Origin: Intoshia linei
Lineage: Eukaryota; Orthonectida; Rhopaluridae
Assembly: GCA_001642005.1 (NCBI GenBank)
Contig: LWCA01000464.1
Coordinates: 1-26,591 of the forward strand
Reading direction: 5' to 3'
Length of the DNA: 26,591 nt
A model generated the notes under the pieces. That model did not search any database and had not been told where the DNA came from. It saw only the letters and a program-made list of their open reading frames with translations. Every line of letters starts with the position of its first letter. Position 1 is the stretch's first letter. Shown piece by piece: positions 1 to 16,300 of the stretch. The translations under genes and the position numbers were made by a program.

Positions 1-264
1 TTTATTTTTTAATTTATTCAAATTGTACTTTTAACTAACAAAAATTAAATTAAAGAAAATTTAATATAAGAACAATAATTTTTAAATTTCGTTATTATAG
101 TGAAATGTATTATCAATCTGCCAAAAAATAGTTAAAAACTGTGGCCCTAATGAGCAGTTATTTGTTCAAAATTTATATTGGTACCGCCTTATTATGGTTT
201 GTATACAAACCAATGTAAATTTATGAATGTAGTTTTTGGCATCTATACATGCAATTGTCTCGTA

Positions 265-408
265 AGGGTTAAAATCACTTGTTTCACTATGTAACTTTAT
301 CAAAATTTAATTAGCTAATTGATATGCATAATATTAATATCAACATGCTTGTAATTACATATCGATAAACATAACAAAAATTAACTTTATTAACTTTTGG
401 CCGCCCTA
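265..408 (+). mobile_element. hAT element right end, TAGGGC family (copy A)
   Basis: The segment ends in CCGCCCTA and closely matches, in the same orientation, the right end of the element at 8829-9557 (shared GCTAATT..CATAATATT..ATGCTTGTAATT block). In reverse complement it matches 9918-10010. The bases after the end are GTTATAAC. No upstream copy of that octamer and no left terminus were found, so the element is truncated or begins outside the window. The left boundary given is approximate. Confidence 0.65.
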
Positions 409-508
409 GTTATAACATTGTACTTTATTAAACGATAATTGTAAACTCGTGAATGTCAGATACAAACAATAGCGTATTACATTTTAAAAATGAGAAAAGA
501 GTAAATTT

Positions 509-566
509 ACGTTATTTTAGTAGCTCATACGTTATTTTAATAACTCATACGTTATTTGTATAATAC
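509..566. repeat. 20-bp tandem repeat, about 2.8 copies
   Basis: The unit begins ACGTTATTTTA and ends CTCAT. Starts lie at 509, 529 and 549, and the last copy is partial. Copies 1 and 2 differ at two positions. No function is evident. Confidence 0.8.
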
Positions 567-1024
567 GTATTTGAGAAGATTTATGAAGATTTACGTAATT
601 TGTTCTGGGCATTTTTAAAAATACAAACTTCCATCTTGTTTTTATAATATTTGATAACTCCTGTTTTTAAAATAACATCCACAAATTTTGTCATTATTGC
701 ATTGAAATGTTTGTAATGTTTTTAAAGGAAGCTTTTGCAAATCAACTTAATTAAATTATAATATATTATATTATTATATTTAATTCACTTTTATATTGAG
801 AAAGATTAATTTCATCAAACTCCTCATGCGACATCAAAATCCAACATTTTCTTACTCTTTTTGTTGTATCTTGATTTGAATTCATGGGTAAAATTTAAAA
901 TTTAAATTTAATTTCTCATTGTTGAGTCAACAATTTAATTTTAATTTTGAATTTAAAATATTAAATTTAAAATGAGCATGAAAGAATGCGTGGCTTTAAG
1001 TAAATTACATTGTATGGAAAAAAA

Positions 1025-1120
1025 TTTATTTTTATGTTTTTATAATTTTTTAAAATCGCCCCCACCCTAACTGAATTAATCGCCTCTGAAGGGCGATATC
1101 GCCCACTTTGGGAATCCCTC
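1025..1120 (-). mobile_element. hAT-like terminus upstream of HERC exon
   Basis: On the minus strand the segment begins GAGGGATTCCCAAAGTGGG and continues with a GGCGATATCGCCC palindrome. This is the usual look of hAT ends of the CAGGG-TTCCCAA type, here with the first base changed. No partner end and no target-site duplication could be paired, so the inner limit is approximate. It sits about 45 bp before the first visible HERC exon. Confidence 0.5.
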
Positions 1121-1164
1121 GTCTAAATTTTTTCTTAATTTAAATTGTAAAATTTTATATTTAG

Positions 1165-5529
<4,365 letters not shown>

Positions 5530-5634
5530 AAATATAATATTTATTTAAATACACATTCCATTTTGTTTGTGTGCTTCACTTTTGTTCCACATTAATTTGT
5601 GCTAGAATTTAGATATTTATAAAAACAAGTCAGT
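5530..5634 (+). promoter_or_regulatory. HERC-ferrochelatase intercistronic gap with splice-acceptor-like site
   Basis: Only 105 bp separate the HERC stop from the ferrochelatase ATG on the same strand. No AATAAA is present. A TTTAG matching this genome's intron 3' ends lies at 5608-5612, 22 bp before the ATG. This resembles the spacing of operons resolved by spliced-leader trans-splicing, but could simply be a very compact promoter. The reading is inference. Confidence 0.4.
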
Positions 5635-8357
5635 ATGAAAAAGTATGGTGTAATTTTTTTGAGCATGGGTGGTCCAACGTCAATGAACAACGTGGATGAA
5701 TATTTATCCAACATTTTAAATGATAAAGATATTATGCGACTTCCCTTCAAAAAGTTTATTTTGTCAAAATTTGTGATTACTAAAATTATTTAGAGTTTTA
5801 ATACCTATTATTCTTAAAAAATTGTCAGCTAAATCTAAAAAGCAATATGTACAAATTGGTGGAAAGGATCCTATTAACGAGCTTACTTTTGATCAGGCCA
5901 GTAAAACTGAACAGGAACTGAAAAACGCTTTTTATGATTTGAAATGTTATGTTTCTTTCAGGTATTGTAGTCCCAGGATTATTGATGTTTTGAAGAATAT
6001 GAAGGAGTATCGTTTCTTTGTATTGGAATAATTTCATTTAGAGACGGGATAACTGATGCTATTGCATTTTCTCAATATCCTCAATATTCATATACTACGA
6101 GTGGGAGTAGTTTAAACGAATTGGCTGGCGTTTTGTTGGAATCAGAGTTTTCATTCAACTGGTCAGTTATTGACACATGGTGCAATAATGAATTTTATAT
6201 ACATGTAAGTTATAATAATTATATAATGGAAGGGTTTCCAATTTTTTTGTAAATTTCTAGATGACGGGAAATTTGTATATTATATTTTTCTCTTTATTAT
6301 ATATCTCATATTTGGTCAAACGTAAGTCTAGATAACCACTGATGTTGTAATAAACGACTATTTAGGCTTGGGTTGATATAATTCAAAAACATTTAAACAA
6401 ATTTAATGAAAAAGAAAGAAGTGACGTGTTGGTCGTTTTTTCTGCACACTCTGTTCCCATGAAGGTTTTTTTATTTTAAATTTAATTTAGTGTATGTGTA
6501 TTTTATTCATTATATATTTTAATTAATTGACATTCTTTTCATTTTGATTTCTTATGTTTATAGTGTATCTTGGTATTTTATAGGTATTGGTACAGTTAAA
6601 ATAGAAGTAATCGAAAACTAAGTGCTATTGTTTATTAATGAGCGTTATAATGAGGTAAGTAAACTTCAATTGATTGAGAATTTACTAAATGAAAGAGGAC
6701 TGCACGTAGTTAATAATAAATTCATTATTAATAATTAATTTTTAACACAATTGACCACAGATTACTATATCCTGATTTCTGGAATTGTATATAATTGTTT
6801 TATTTTACTTTAAATTTACTTTTTCAATAAAATTGTAATTATTTTTTAGCCGCATTTCCTAAATTAGGAATTTCTGATTCTGTATTAGACCGTTAAGTCC
6901 TTGATAATATTTTTTGACACTTACCTACAATTGTATAATTATATTTAATATTTATTATAATCAATCAAACTTATGTTTGCAAAACATTTTTGTAGGTTAG
7001 TAAATATTATATTGTAGTATATATAAGTAGACCCATGCATGCAGAGTAGGGTGTCCACTTTTGATTTTTTATTATTATTTATTGTTGCTATTTAAATCGA
7101 CGTTATTATAATTATAGACAATCTGCAATGGAGACCCATATGTCTACGAAATTGGTAGTACCGTTCATGATATTATTAAAAAATTACAATATACAACTAA
7201 GTGTGTAATTACGTGGCAGTCTGTTCATGGACCTTCCAAATGGTTGGAACCAAAAACTGAACATTACGTTAAAGAAATTCTGAAAGGATCGACTCATAAG
7301 CATATTTTGATTGTACCTATTGCTTTCACAACAGATCATGTAGAAACACTTTGTGAACTTGATATTGAAATGTTGAATGAAATTAATGGAACCGTTTTAT
7401 TTTTTTTATTTTTACTTTATATATTTTAGCTTCAAGAACCTCGTCTACATAGGGTGGATTCTTTAAATTCGCATCCGCTATTTATCAATGTAAATTTTAA
7501 AAACACTTGTGAAATACGAACACTAAATTTTTAGTTTTTTTATGTGTAATCAAAAAATTTATAGTTATGTGAATTATTACGTTTCTACATTCAAATGTAT
7601 TTTCTTATGTAAATACTTACATAATGATTTTGATAATCATCATTTTATGTTTATAGATCAGGGGTGCACAACCTTCGGCTTTACGGTTGTGAGAGCTTTT
7701 ATGTGCGACCGTGGACAACCCATGTCATCATAATGCAGTATATAATTTTACTTCAAATTCAAGGGAAATATTTTTATCAAAATGTTACATTTTTGACTTT
7801 GCCCACTTTCTCAAAATGGATTTAAACTCTCAATGTCAAATTAAATTTTGTGCGGCCGAAATATCAATGAGTAAAGTAGCTTTGCGGCTGAATTGATGGA
7901 AAGGTTGTGCACCCCTGTTATAGATTATGTGTTAAGGATTGTGGGTTGTATGACAAAAATGAAGATATTTGAGAAAATTAGATTGTTTCCATTGAGTTCA
8001 GTAAAATTTCTGTTTTCATTCATTTTTTGTGGATAGAGTAAACGTATTTATTTTTGGGCAGACAGGTCACAAGACAGGGTCGCTAAATGGGAAATATAGA
8101 CCTTGAATGACTCGAGAGAAGAGAACTTGAAATCATTTAACTGAAAGTTTGAACCGTCTATTATTAATATAAACTACAATTATTTAATATAGGCCTTGGC
8201 TAATATCGTGCAATTACATATACGAGACAGAAATTCTCCAAGTCTATTAAATCAAGCACATACATACAAACACGAGTGTGTATATTGTGAAAGTAATCGA
8301 TGCAAAAACAGATGTGATTTATTTCACGAAGAAGCTAAAAAATTTATCAATTTTTAA
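5635..8357 (+). CDS. FECH: Ferrochelatase (protoheme ferro-lyase)
   Basis: Inserts Fe2+ into protoporphyrin IX, the last step of heme synthesis, normally on the matrix face of the inner mitochondrial membrane. Seven exons join in frame: 5635-5753, 5794-6006, 6042-6204, 6366-6464, 7118-7393, 7430-7489 and 8193-8357, giving 364 residues. Landmarks are FLSMGGP (residues 8-14), QIGGKDP, AIAFSQYPQYS (about 117-127), VVFSAHSVPM with the active-site His193, WQSVHGPSKWL, and IAFTTDHVETLCELDIE with the conserved acidic residue. The C-terminal tail has Cys339, 342, 347 and 351. The first three match the spacing of the animal [2Fe-2S] ligands; the fourth ligand, near residue 128, is Tyr. The ATG has an in-frame stop five codons upstream and no transit peptide precedes the core. 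Intron 6 carries a complete hAT element. Confidence 0.95.
7659..7917. mobile_element. Non-autonomous hAT element (MITE) in ferrochelatase intron 6
   Basis: A 259-bp element has 17-bp perfect terminal inverted repeats, CAGGGGTGCACAACCTT. It is flanked by an identical 8-bp duplication, TTATAGAT, at 7651-7658 and 7918-7925. The 8-bp duplication and CAGGG ends are hAT hallmarks. It has no transposase coding capacity. The perfect duplication suggests a fairly recent insertion. The open frames across it are not genes. Confidence 0.92.
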
Positions 8358-8421
8358 TTTATTATATTAGAATTTTTGTTAGTTAAAATGTGTAATAATT
8401 TATTTATAAAAAATATTAATC

Positions 8422-8427
8422 AATAAA
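8422..8427 (+). terminator. Poly(A) signal AATAAA of ferrochelatase
   Basis: A canonical AATAAA lies 65 bp after the ferrochelatase stop codon, in an A+T-rich 3' untranslated stretch. Confidence 0.6.
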
Positions 8428-8429
8428 TA

Positions 8430-8820
8430 ATGAAACTACGTGTAATTCTTTACTTATATAAAAATGAATGTCTGTGTATGTAACCATTTATTTAAAAAAC
8501 TGACAGTTGTAGAATTTAAAAACTCTAAATTCTAATAGAGTTTTTCCTAGAGCGTGTTTATATATATTTTTCAGTTTCCGAATTTGAATCCTTCATGGTC
8601 AAAAACCCAAATTTCCGTTTTTAATAAGCTAATCATCCTAAAAATGTAATAAAACCTACATTCTGGTACGCATTTGAAAATGATTAACATTATCGTGAAT
8701 CGCATCTTCAGAAACGCATAATTCATGGCATAACCACAAAATACCCTTTGTTTTAAAAATGAAACATGTTCTAAAATTTTATAAAACATTAACCATGGGA
8801 TAATTTTTAAAATCATAAGC
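8430..8820. other. Convergent spacer downstream of ferrochelatase
   Basis: No gene is seen. It holds a 10-bp perfect inverted repeat (AAAAACTCTA at 8518-8527 and its complement at 8536-8545, 8-bp loop). A minus-strand open frame at 8571-8822 has no recognisable motif and unremarkable A+T-rich composition. The hAT element at 8829-9557 follows. Confidence 0.5.
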
Positions 8821-8828
8821 ATTATAAT

Positions 8829-9557
8829 TAGGGCAATTTTTTATTGACCTATAGAATAACAAAAAAACTGACCTTAAAATTTTTGTTTGTTTATATGGTT
8901 AACACCAACTGAATCTACGGTATCCCAAACCTTCCTTTCGTAGGCCTTAAATTAAATCAATACAATATTTAATATACTTTAGTTTTAATATTCGCATAGG
9001 CCCGATCATGATGGTGTCGGTCACTTTACATAATAAATTAATATGAATAGAACTTAAAATAAGGAATATTTATGCGTGTAATAATAAATATGAATAACAA
9101 GGAACTGCAAATGAAAAAAACGATGTAAATCTCATTGTGTGATGTTGAAAATTATTAATGTCTATTGTAGTACATAATATAATGTATAACATAATATACT
9201 TCTTAACATCATCTGGTAAAAATTGCCTCTGTTTAGTTAGCAATTTTTTTAACAAACTGAAACTCCGTTCAACACCATTTATGGTAGATGGCGTTTTTCT
9301 TAATAAATTGTATAGATAAGGTGGTATTTTTTCAATTTTATTGTTCATTATATCATAAATATCATTTTTTTAAGTCGAATATCCTTTAAAAAAAATATTG
9401 ACTTTATGGCATTTAAAAAAAACTTACTTTATGGCATTTATTGACTTTATAAATTGTTAATTAGCTAATTAATAAACATAATATTGATATAGTGATGCTT
9501 GTAATTTTGTGCTGATTATCATATAAAAATAGCATTTTGCCATAAAAAACCGCCCTA
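8829..9557. mobile_element. hAT element, TAGGGC family (copy B), internally deleted
   Basis: A 729-bp element starts TAGGGCAATTTTTTAT and ends with the complement of TAGGGCGGTTTTTTATG. It is flanked by perfect 8-bp duplications ATTATAAT at 8821-8828 and 9558-9565. It carries only the C-terminal part of a transposase on the minus strand. Its right end matches copies A (265-408) and C (9918-10170). The coding remnant ties this TIR family to the hAT superfamily. Confidence 0.92.
9070..9348 (-). pseudogene. hAT transposase C-terminal remnant
   Basis: The 92-codon frame contains a recognisable hAT dimerisation segment: STINGVERSFSLLKKLLTKQR at about residues 21-41, then LPDDVKKYIMLY. The family normally shows a VERSFS motif followed by a basic, Leu-rich helix close to the C terminus. 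The DDE-type catalytic core and the BED zinc finger are missing. Only about 200 bp lie between this frame and the upstream element end, so the gene is deleted rather than spliced. It cannot encode an active transposase. Confidence 0.85.
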
Positions 9558-9917
9558 ATTATAATAAATGGCAACGTCAAAAAAGTTTATTTTCATAACC
9601 AAAACCCAAATTTCCCTTTTTTTAAAAAATAAAAATAGATTTAAAATTTGTAATTTATTTCATTTTGTTAAACTTATTAAATTTTATTCTTATTTACATG
9701 TAGTAGTCAATTGCCAATATGTATTATTCATATAGTCAAGATTTCTGAATCAATGTGATATAGCAGCTATCGGTAAAAGATTGTATACTATATTACAATA
9801 ATTTTTCATTAATCCAATTTCATGCGAAGAAAACCAACCAATTAAAAACGTTAGAAAAGGTGACAACTTACCAGCAAAGTTATAATTTTAAATTTCTGCC
9901 AAATTTAATGTGATAAT

Positions 9918-10170
9918 TAGGGCGACCAAAAGTTAATAAAGTTAAATTTTGTTATGTTTATCGGAATGAAATTACAAGCATTATGATATTAATATTATGC
10001 ATATAGTATTAATTGCAAAATAGAAATTTAAATTTGCCAATTTGAAGTTTCTATTTTTTAATTAGAAAGTTTTTATAGAAATTATAAAATTTTTATAGGT
10101 TAATAAAGTTACATCATTTTTTTACATAAGTTACAATTTTTTTATCTTATAAATTAAAAAAACCACCCTA
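9918..10170 (-). mobile_element. hAT MITE, TAGGGC family (copy C)
   Basis: A 253-bp element begins TAGGGCGACC and ends CCACCCTA, with perfect 8-bp duplications GTGATAAT at 9910-9917 and 10171-10178. The part at 9918-10010 is the reverse complement of the block ending copies A and B. It is non-coding and was probably mobilised by a relative of copy B's transposase. Confidence 0.92.
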
Positions 10171-10365
10171 GTGATAATATATTCTTTGTATTTTTGGTGT
10201 GTATTGACCTCATCAATTTTTATCGTTGTCCGAATGGGTTATGTGCTGATGGTACGACACTTTTCTTATCTAGTAATTACAATAACAATGAGAATTATTA
10301 ACATCTTGTTTGGTAATACAATATAATGTCATAATAATAATAGTTTGGATTCCAAACTAAACGAT

Positions 10366-10371
10366 TTTATT
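10366..10371 (-). terminator. Poly(A) signal AATAAA of nucleoside transporter
   Basis: On the minus strand AATAAA begins 2 bp after the stop codon, implying a very short 3' UTR. A 9-bp-armed palindrome (TAGTTTGGA / TCCAAACTA, 10341-10359) lies just downstream. Confidence 0.55.
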
Positions 10372-10373
10372 TT

Positions 10374-13300
10374 TTAATGACACAAGGTGACAATATAAAT
10401 CATGAAAGTTCCAAGTAAAAGTCCAACTATAATTCCTACCAATAAAAACACTGACATGAGCATAGTTGCTTCTTTTGTGTGTTTATCTTGAAATAATCTA
10501 AAATTATACAAAAGTTTTATCTAAACTAAAAATTAGTTTTTTTGAAAAACAAGAAATAAAAATAAATACAGTGTAATTTCATTAAATTATCACAAAACCA
10601 CAAAACTTGATTTGGAAACATTTTTAATTTCAATTGAAAGTATATTATTATTTTTAATTATAAACGTAAGGGTTTATACATACATTTTAAATTATAATTA
10701 CTTATACTCAAATGAAATTGATATACATACTGTATAATGTATAAAATGAAATATTGTACTTAATTGGAAAATATTTACTATTATCGGTTCATTTTGATTT
10801 TTTTTGATTATTATAAATTATAATTTATGTCAATAAAATAATAACAATAATCAAAGTCGTAGGATAATTTCCGTGATTTTATAATCTTAAAATAGATAAG
10901 TTTAACTTAAATATTACTGGAAATTGTAATTTCTTGGTAATGTTACCTTACTATCATCCTAAAATTTATAATTGTAAACTGATGAAAGTAAACAAATATT
11001 TTCTACCCATAATGGGGGTTCAGTGTATCATGATCAAGTATACTGCATACGACCTGCAGGCATTTTGTGTTACTGGAGTAAAGGGTTTTGTTATGTTGTT
11101 AACAAATTTTATTAAGTTTCACAATTTTAATGTAAATACAATAAAATAAAATGTAAAATTACTTTACAGATTTCATAAACAATACAGATGTCATAAAACT
11201 ATTCGTTAAGCCAGTGAATGCACATACAAATCCAAATAATCCATCAGAATTCAATATATTGTTGACGTTATTTCCGTAAATATCGGCAATGTTTGAGAAA
11301 ATAAAATATAAAATTAAAAGGAATCTAATTGTTACAAATAAAATTGCACAATTTTTTGTTATCTAGATATAAATTATTCATGTTTTTATTTATTGTATTT
11401 TATAAGAATCAGTCTAATATTTTGATACCAGTGGTTCATTTCGTTAAAAAGATGGGGACTAGGCCCTAGTCACACATCAACTATAATATACAGTTATTAA
11501 ATATTTAACGATTATTTGTTATACCTAGTATGGTCTTTTCATTGAATTTATATAATATTCATGACCCTAACAAAAATTTTTGTTACTTGAAAAAAAGTTA
11601 AATATACTATGTAAATAAAATAAATTTATTTTGTTGCGGGCACATGTAGATATCTAACCAATCAAATGTGTAAAACACTGCCTCATATAATTTATTTTTA
11701 CCTTGTTATAATAATTTGCCAACCATGATCCAACAATTGAAAATGTGGCAAAATTCAAATAAACAATATTTGTTTTAAAATATTCCGATTCTAATTATTG
11801 CCAATTAATAAATTATAAAACTCGTAGATATAATATATTCGATTTGGTGTTATAATTTATAATATTCATGTAGTGGGTTTATTTTCACTAAACCAGGAAT
11901 AGTTTACCTGAGTAATTTCGATAATTTTGGCTAATCGTATAAATAAATATTTTGAGTAAGTTATTTGTTAACCCTTTGGCTTTTTTTCAACTGAAATATA
12001 AATTTAATTTAAAATGTTTTTCAGTGACTCATTTTACTAATTAAAAATTTCTTTGGACATTTAATAAGTAATGTAAATAAATTTAATGTACCTTGGATTT
12101 TATAATTTAATGATACTTTTGTATTTTTTTTAAATTTTCAATAATTACGTTCGTTTTCATAGATTGGAGATTTTCTATAAACTAGCATGGCTGGAAATAT
12201 ACATAAAGTAACGACATACAACATAAACATTGCAATATAATAATCAAATCCCTATATTTCATAAAATGATAATATTATAATGACAGTGTCGACTTTATAA
12301 TGGACGAAAAGAAAGATTTTAAGGCGTACCCGTGTGTTAAATTTTGAATCAATTTTTATTTTATCGAAAATTAACTAATTCATTACATAATTATATTATA
12401 ATTATCTAGATTTCAACTAGTAGTCAGATTTCTAGAACCGACACTGCATGCCAATAATCAATATTACCTTTTCTAGTATGAATTTAAATTTTTTAAATAC
12501 GCCTTCAGTCGATGTATTTTGATTTTCATGTGTATCCACCAATTTATAATAGTGATAAATCTTCTATAATTATAATTATAGAATATATAATAATTAAATT
12601 TGATAAAAGTGATACATTTTAAAATTTTCAATGTAATAAATTTTAATTCTAATTTCTTTAAATTGCTCCATATGTACAATTTTACACAGGTAACATATTA
12701 CGTTATATTATTATGAAATATTTTAAAACATAATTTCTGGTCAAAATTAAAAACAAACCTAATAATAAAAAATAGTTAATTATATTTGGTAAATTTAATT
12801 TTTAATAATATAAATACATTTAAATGCCTTTTGCTTATTTATGAATGAAAATACAGTATAAATTTATAATTATTGTCGTATACCGTGTCGGTATTACCGA
12901 GTGCAAACAGAAGTAATATCTATATAAAAAATAATTAAATTACTGAGTGAATCATAATATTTAGTAAAATTGCTCCAATAATTAAAAGAATTAATGCAAA
13001 TAGGTAAAAGTACGTCTGCCGCCAAGAATCATCTTTTGATACTAAACAATTTGGTCATTTTTGGTATTTTTTATGCTGCACTACAGTCTGCAGTACACAG
13101 ACTCTGCACACGTTATCCAATATTTTAACAATTTAAACTTTAAATTTTAAAAATATTAATTTTTATTACTAAAAAAATCTATAACCTTTTGTTGCTATCA
13201 ATAACATGATGGTTGAAATAAATCCACTAATATTCTATAAAATATTTAATAAATTAGATAATTTTAAATTATCAAACATTTCCTAGGACGGCTCCATTGA

Positions 13301-16300
13301 CATATTTGTATGGAAATATACTAATTAAGCCATACAATGAATTTTGATATATGGCAGTAGCAACTATATTTTTAAATTGATATAAACATTTAATAAAAAC
13401 AATAAGTTACATCAGGCTGGTCCAAAGAGGGAGTCACCAAATTTCCAAATTAAATTTTTTCATCCTTACCCTTTGATTGGATCAGTCTGAATAAATTAAT
13501 AGTGCATTATAGACTAATATATTATATAATTAACTTAAATAAATATTTTACTCAGTACAAAAATAACTACATTACTTTATTGTTGGTACATTTCTTTGAT
13601 CCGTTAAAAATGTTTTCTACTAGTTTGACCGTAATTTTAATTTAAATATAAAAAAGTTTAGCATTCAATTCATTACTTTTTAACGTCAATATTAAAAATT
13701 ACCAAAATTGTACAACTTAATATGAATATTTAAAATAATAATATATATGAATATTTTAAGTCAAATTTACTGCTTGTAATGAAGGCCAAAGCTACATTTA
13801 AAGCAAAGAATAATGGTATCCCTAAAAAACTATAAGCATATCCATACAGAATTTTTAATACATTCCGAGGAATCCATTCTTGCCAATACAATCGATACAA
13901 TACAAAAAAATAGTATACCAACCATAGATCCCATAACTCTTTTATACAGTGATATTCTAAATTTCAATATGTATAATATACATTGTATATATACTGTAAA
14001 CCTTAAATATCACCCTAACCCAGGGATTACCAACCAGTGGCCCACAGAATAATTTTGGTGGCCCTTTGAGTAAATATGTAAATTATTTATTTTTAAATTT
14101 TTCAACTTTTGAACATTTTTCTACCATAATTGACTCATTTTAATCATTTTAAATTTGAATTTTCATATCGCGCTGAATATTATTTTGTTGAATATGCTAG
14201 AACCGTTTCTCTTCAGTTAAAATTGAAATTTATCATGTGTAAATTTTCAAAAACAGGCCCGTAGAATTTTTTGATAAAAAAGTGGCCCACGAGACGGAAC
14301 AAGTTGCCGATCTTTGCTTTAACCGAACGGTTCTGAAATTTAGTTCTGCTGACCACTACCGTTTCGCAGAGAACATTTAGTAAAGATATTTAGAAAGCAC
14401 CCAACAAATATAAAAAATTTTCTAATTTTTTATTGTCTTATGCGTCAAAATTTTTTAATCGTTTTTAAATACTTGACTATACAGTATATACTGACAAATA
14501 TGTAATCGAATACTGACAAAATAATTTTATTAATGATATTTTAATATTTATACTGACAATTTTTGTTGAAAATATTGATAAATAAAATAGTAGTCAATAA
14601 TAAATAAATATATGTAAATGTTTATAATGGATTATAGTAGCGTTATTCAAAGAAACGGATAGAGAGAAGCTATATTTAGATTTTTTTAATATTGTTCCAT
14701 AAAATAAATTTATAAGCAGATAAATTTCAACCTCATAAACTCACATCTTATAGGTCAAAAAGCTCACCTATCTTTTTTTTTCAAAATCAAACGAGTTGGA
14801 GAATTTAAAAAAATATACACTCTGATACGGATTTTAAAATCATAGATACATAATTGGTATTTTTAAGTATTTATTAAATTAATACTGAATATATATTATC
14901 ACATTGAAAATGACAAAATAGGTTTATTTTAATTTTATTTTTTCTAAAATTTTGCTATTTATAACAATTTTTAGGATTGGACTGTTTTTACTTTATTTTT
15001 AATATTATACACACACTAGCTTGGCAGTTTTGTACTACGTACAAACAGCACCTAGCTCTGCCGAGGGCACTCTTTTATTATACCAAAAAAAATAAATTCA
15101 CGTTGAAAATCTAACTTAAAAATTTTACTATTAACTATTATCAATCCTTTGTATTGTTTTGTTAACATTTGCGTAAAGAATTTAAAAACAATTGTTATCC
15201 CATTTTTATAATTTATTAGACAGAATGTGTGTAATATTAAAAATAAAGTAAAAATAGTCCAATCCTATAAAAATTGTCATAAATAGCATAAATTCCAAAA
15301 AAAATAAAATTATAAAAACATATTTTGTCATTTTCAATGTGATGACATATATTCAGTATCAATTTAATAAATACTTAAAAATACCAATTGTGTATAAATA
15401 ATTAATTGAATCTTCACTTTATAAATATTTCAGTCGAATTTTACCATTATTGCAAAGAATTGTAATATAAAAATGATTAATGTTAAAAATGTGTCCATAC
15501 TTTTGGCCTTTTTTATTATGATTGTTACTTTTTATTTTATCATTTTATGTGAAATTTGTAACAATTATCAATAAAAAAATAACATTTCAGTTAATATAAA
15601 TTTAATTTTATAAATTCGTTGCTGTAGTGTTAAAATTTGAAATTTAAAAATTGCGTAGCAATGAAAAAAACTCCGAAGGAATGAATTATATAGATTTTCA
15701 CCCATATGTCTTAATTGGAAATGTGTAGACGTACAATACACATTTGAAATTGTAGGATCAATATTTACATTTTCAATTTTTGATTTTAATCGAAATATTT
15801 GAAAAATATTGGTTAATAATATATTAAAAATTATTTTTCGCCGGGAATGCGTAGATTTCTGAGGTTAAAATTTGTATTTATATCAACTAGAATAAGCTTT
15901 ATCAGAATACTAAAATGCTTTTTTGACCGTGAAGTCGTCACTTTTGAAATTTTTTATGTGTGTTAACATGATAAAACTCTACCACCTGCAATTTTTTTGA
16001 AATTCTAGGGCTGTTTTCAAAAAAAAAAGAAAAAAAATTTGGGGTTTTGGCCATGAAGATATAATTTTTTTAAATATAAATTTATGATAATGTTTATGAT
16101 TTTAAAATCCGCATCAGCGTATATATTTTTTTAAATTCTCCAACTCGTTTGATTTTCAAAAGGAGGGACAACAGGGTGTAGGATAACAGGGATAAGTGTC
16201 AATAGTACGATTTTTAAGTAAGATTTTCAACGTCAATTTATTTTTGTAGAATAAAAATGTGCCCTCGGTAGAGTTAGGTGCTGTTTTTGCGTAGTACATA

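Larger units (their letters stand above)
1..1164. other. Non-coding leader with transposon debris
   Basis: No convincing exon was found on either strand. I looked for RCC1-type Cys-Gly blade motifs that could supply the missing 5' exons of the HERC-like gene and saw none, so those exons probably lie outside the window. The stretch holds one end of a TAGGGC-family hAT element, a 20-bp tandem repeat and a second hAT-like terminus just before the first HERC exon, all listed separately. Confidence 0.6.

Noticed and set aside
509-566. CRISPR-like direct repeats
   Set aside because: The repeats are contiguous 20-bp tandem units without spacers, in a eukaryotic genome.
8571-8822. 83-codon minus-strand frame
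   Set aside because: No motif, no splice partners in phase, and composition typical of chance frames in A+T-rich DNA; it ends at the hAT duplication.
10934-11149. 71-codon plus-strand frame
   Set aside because: Lies in transporter intron 13 on the opposite strand, with no recognisable domain.
12473-12679. 68-codon minus-strand frame
   Set aside because: It reads transporter exon 10 in the wrong frame and then the intron; the correct frame gives the KIYHYYKL loop.
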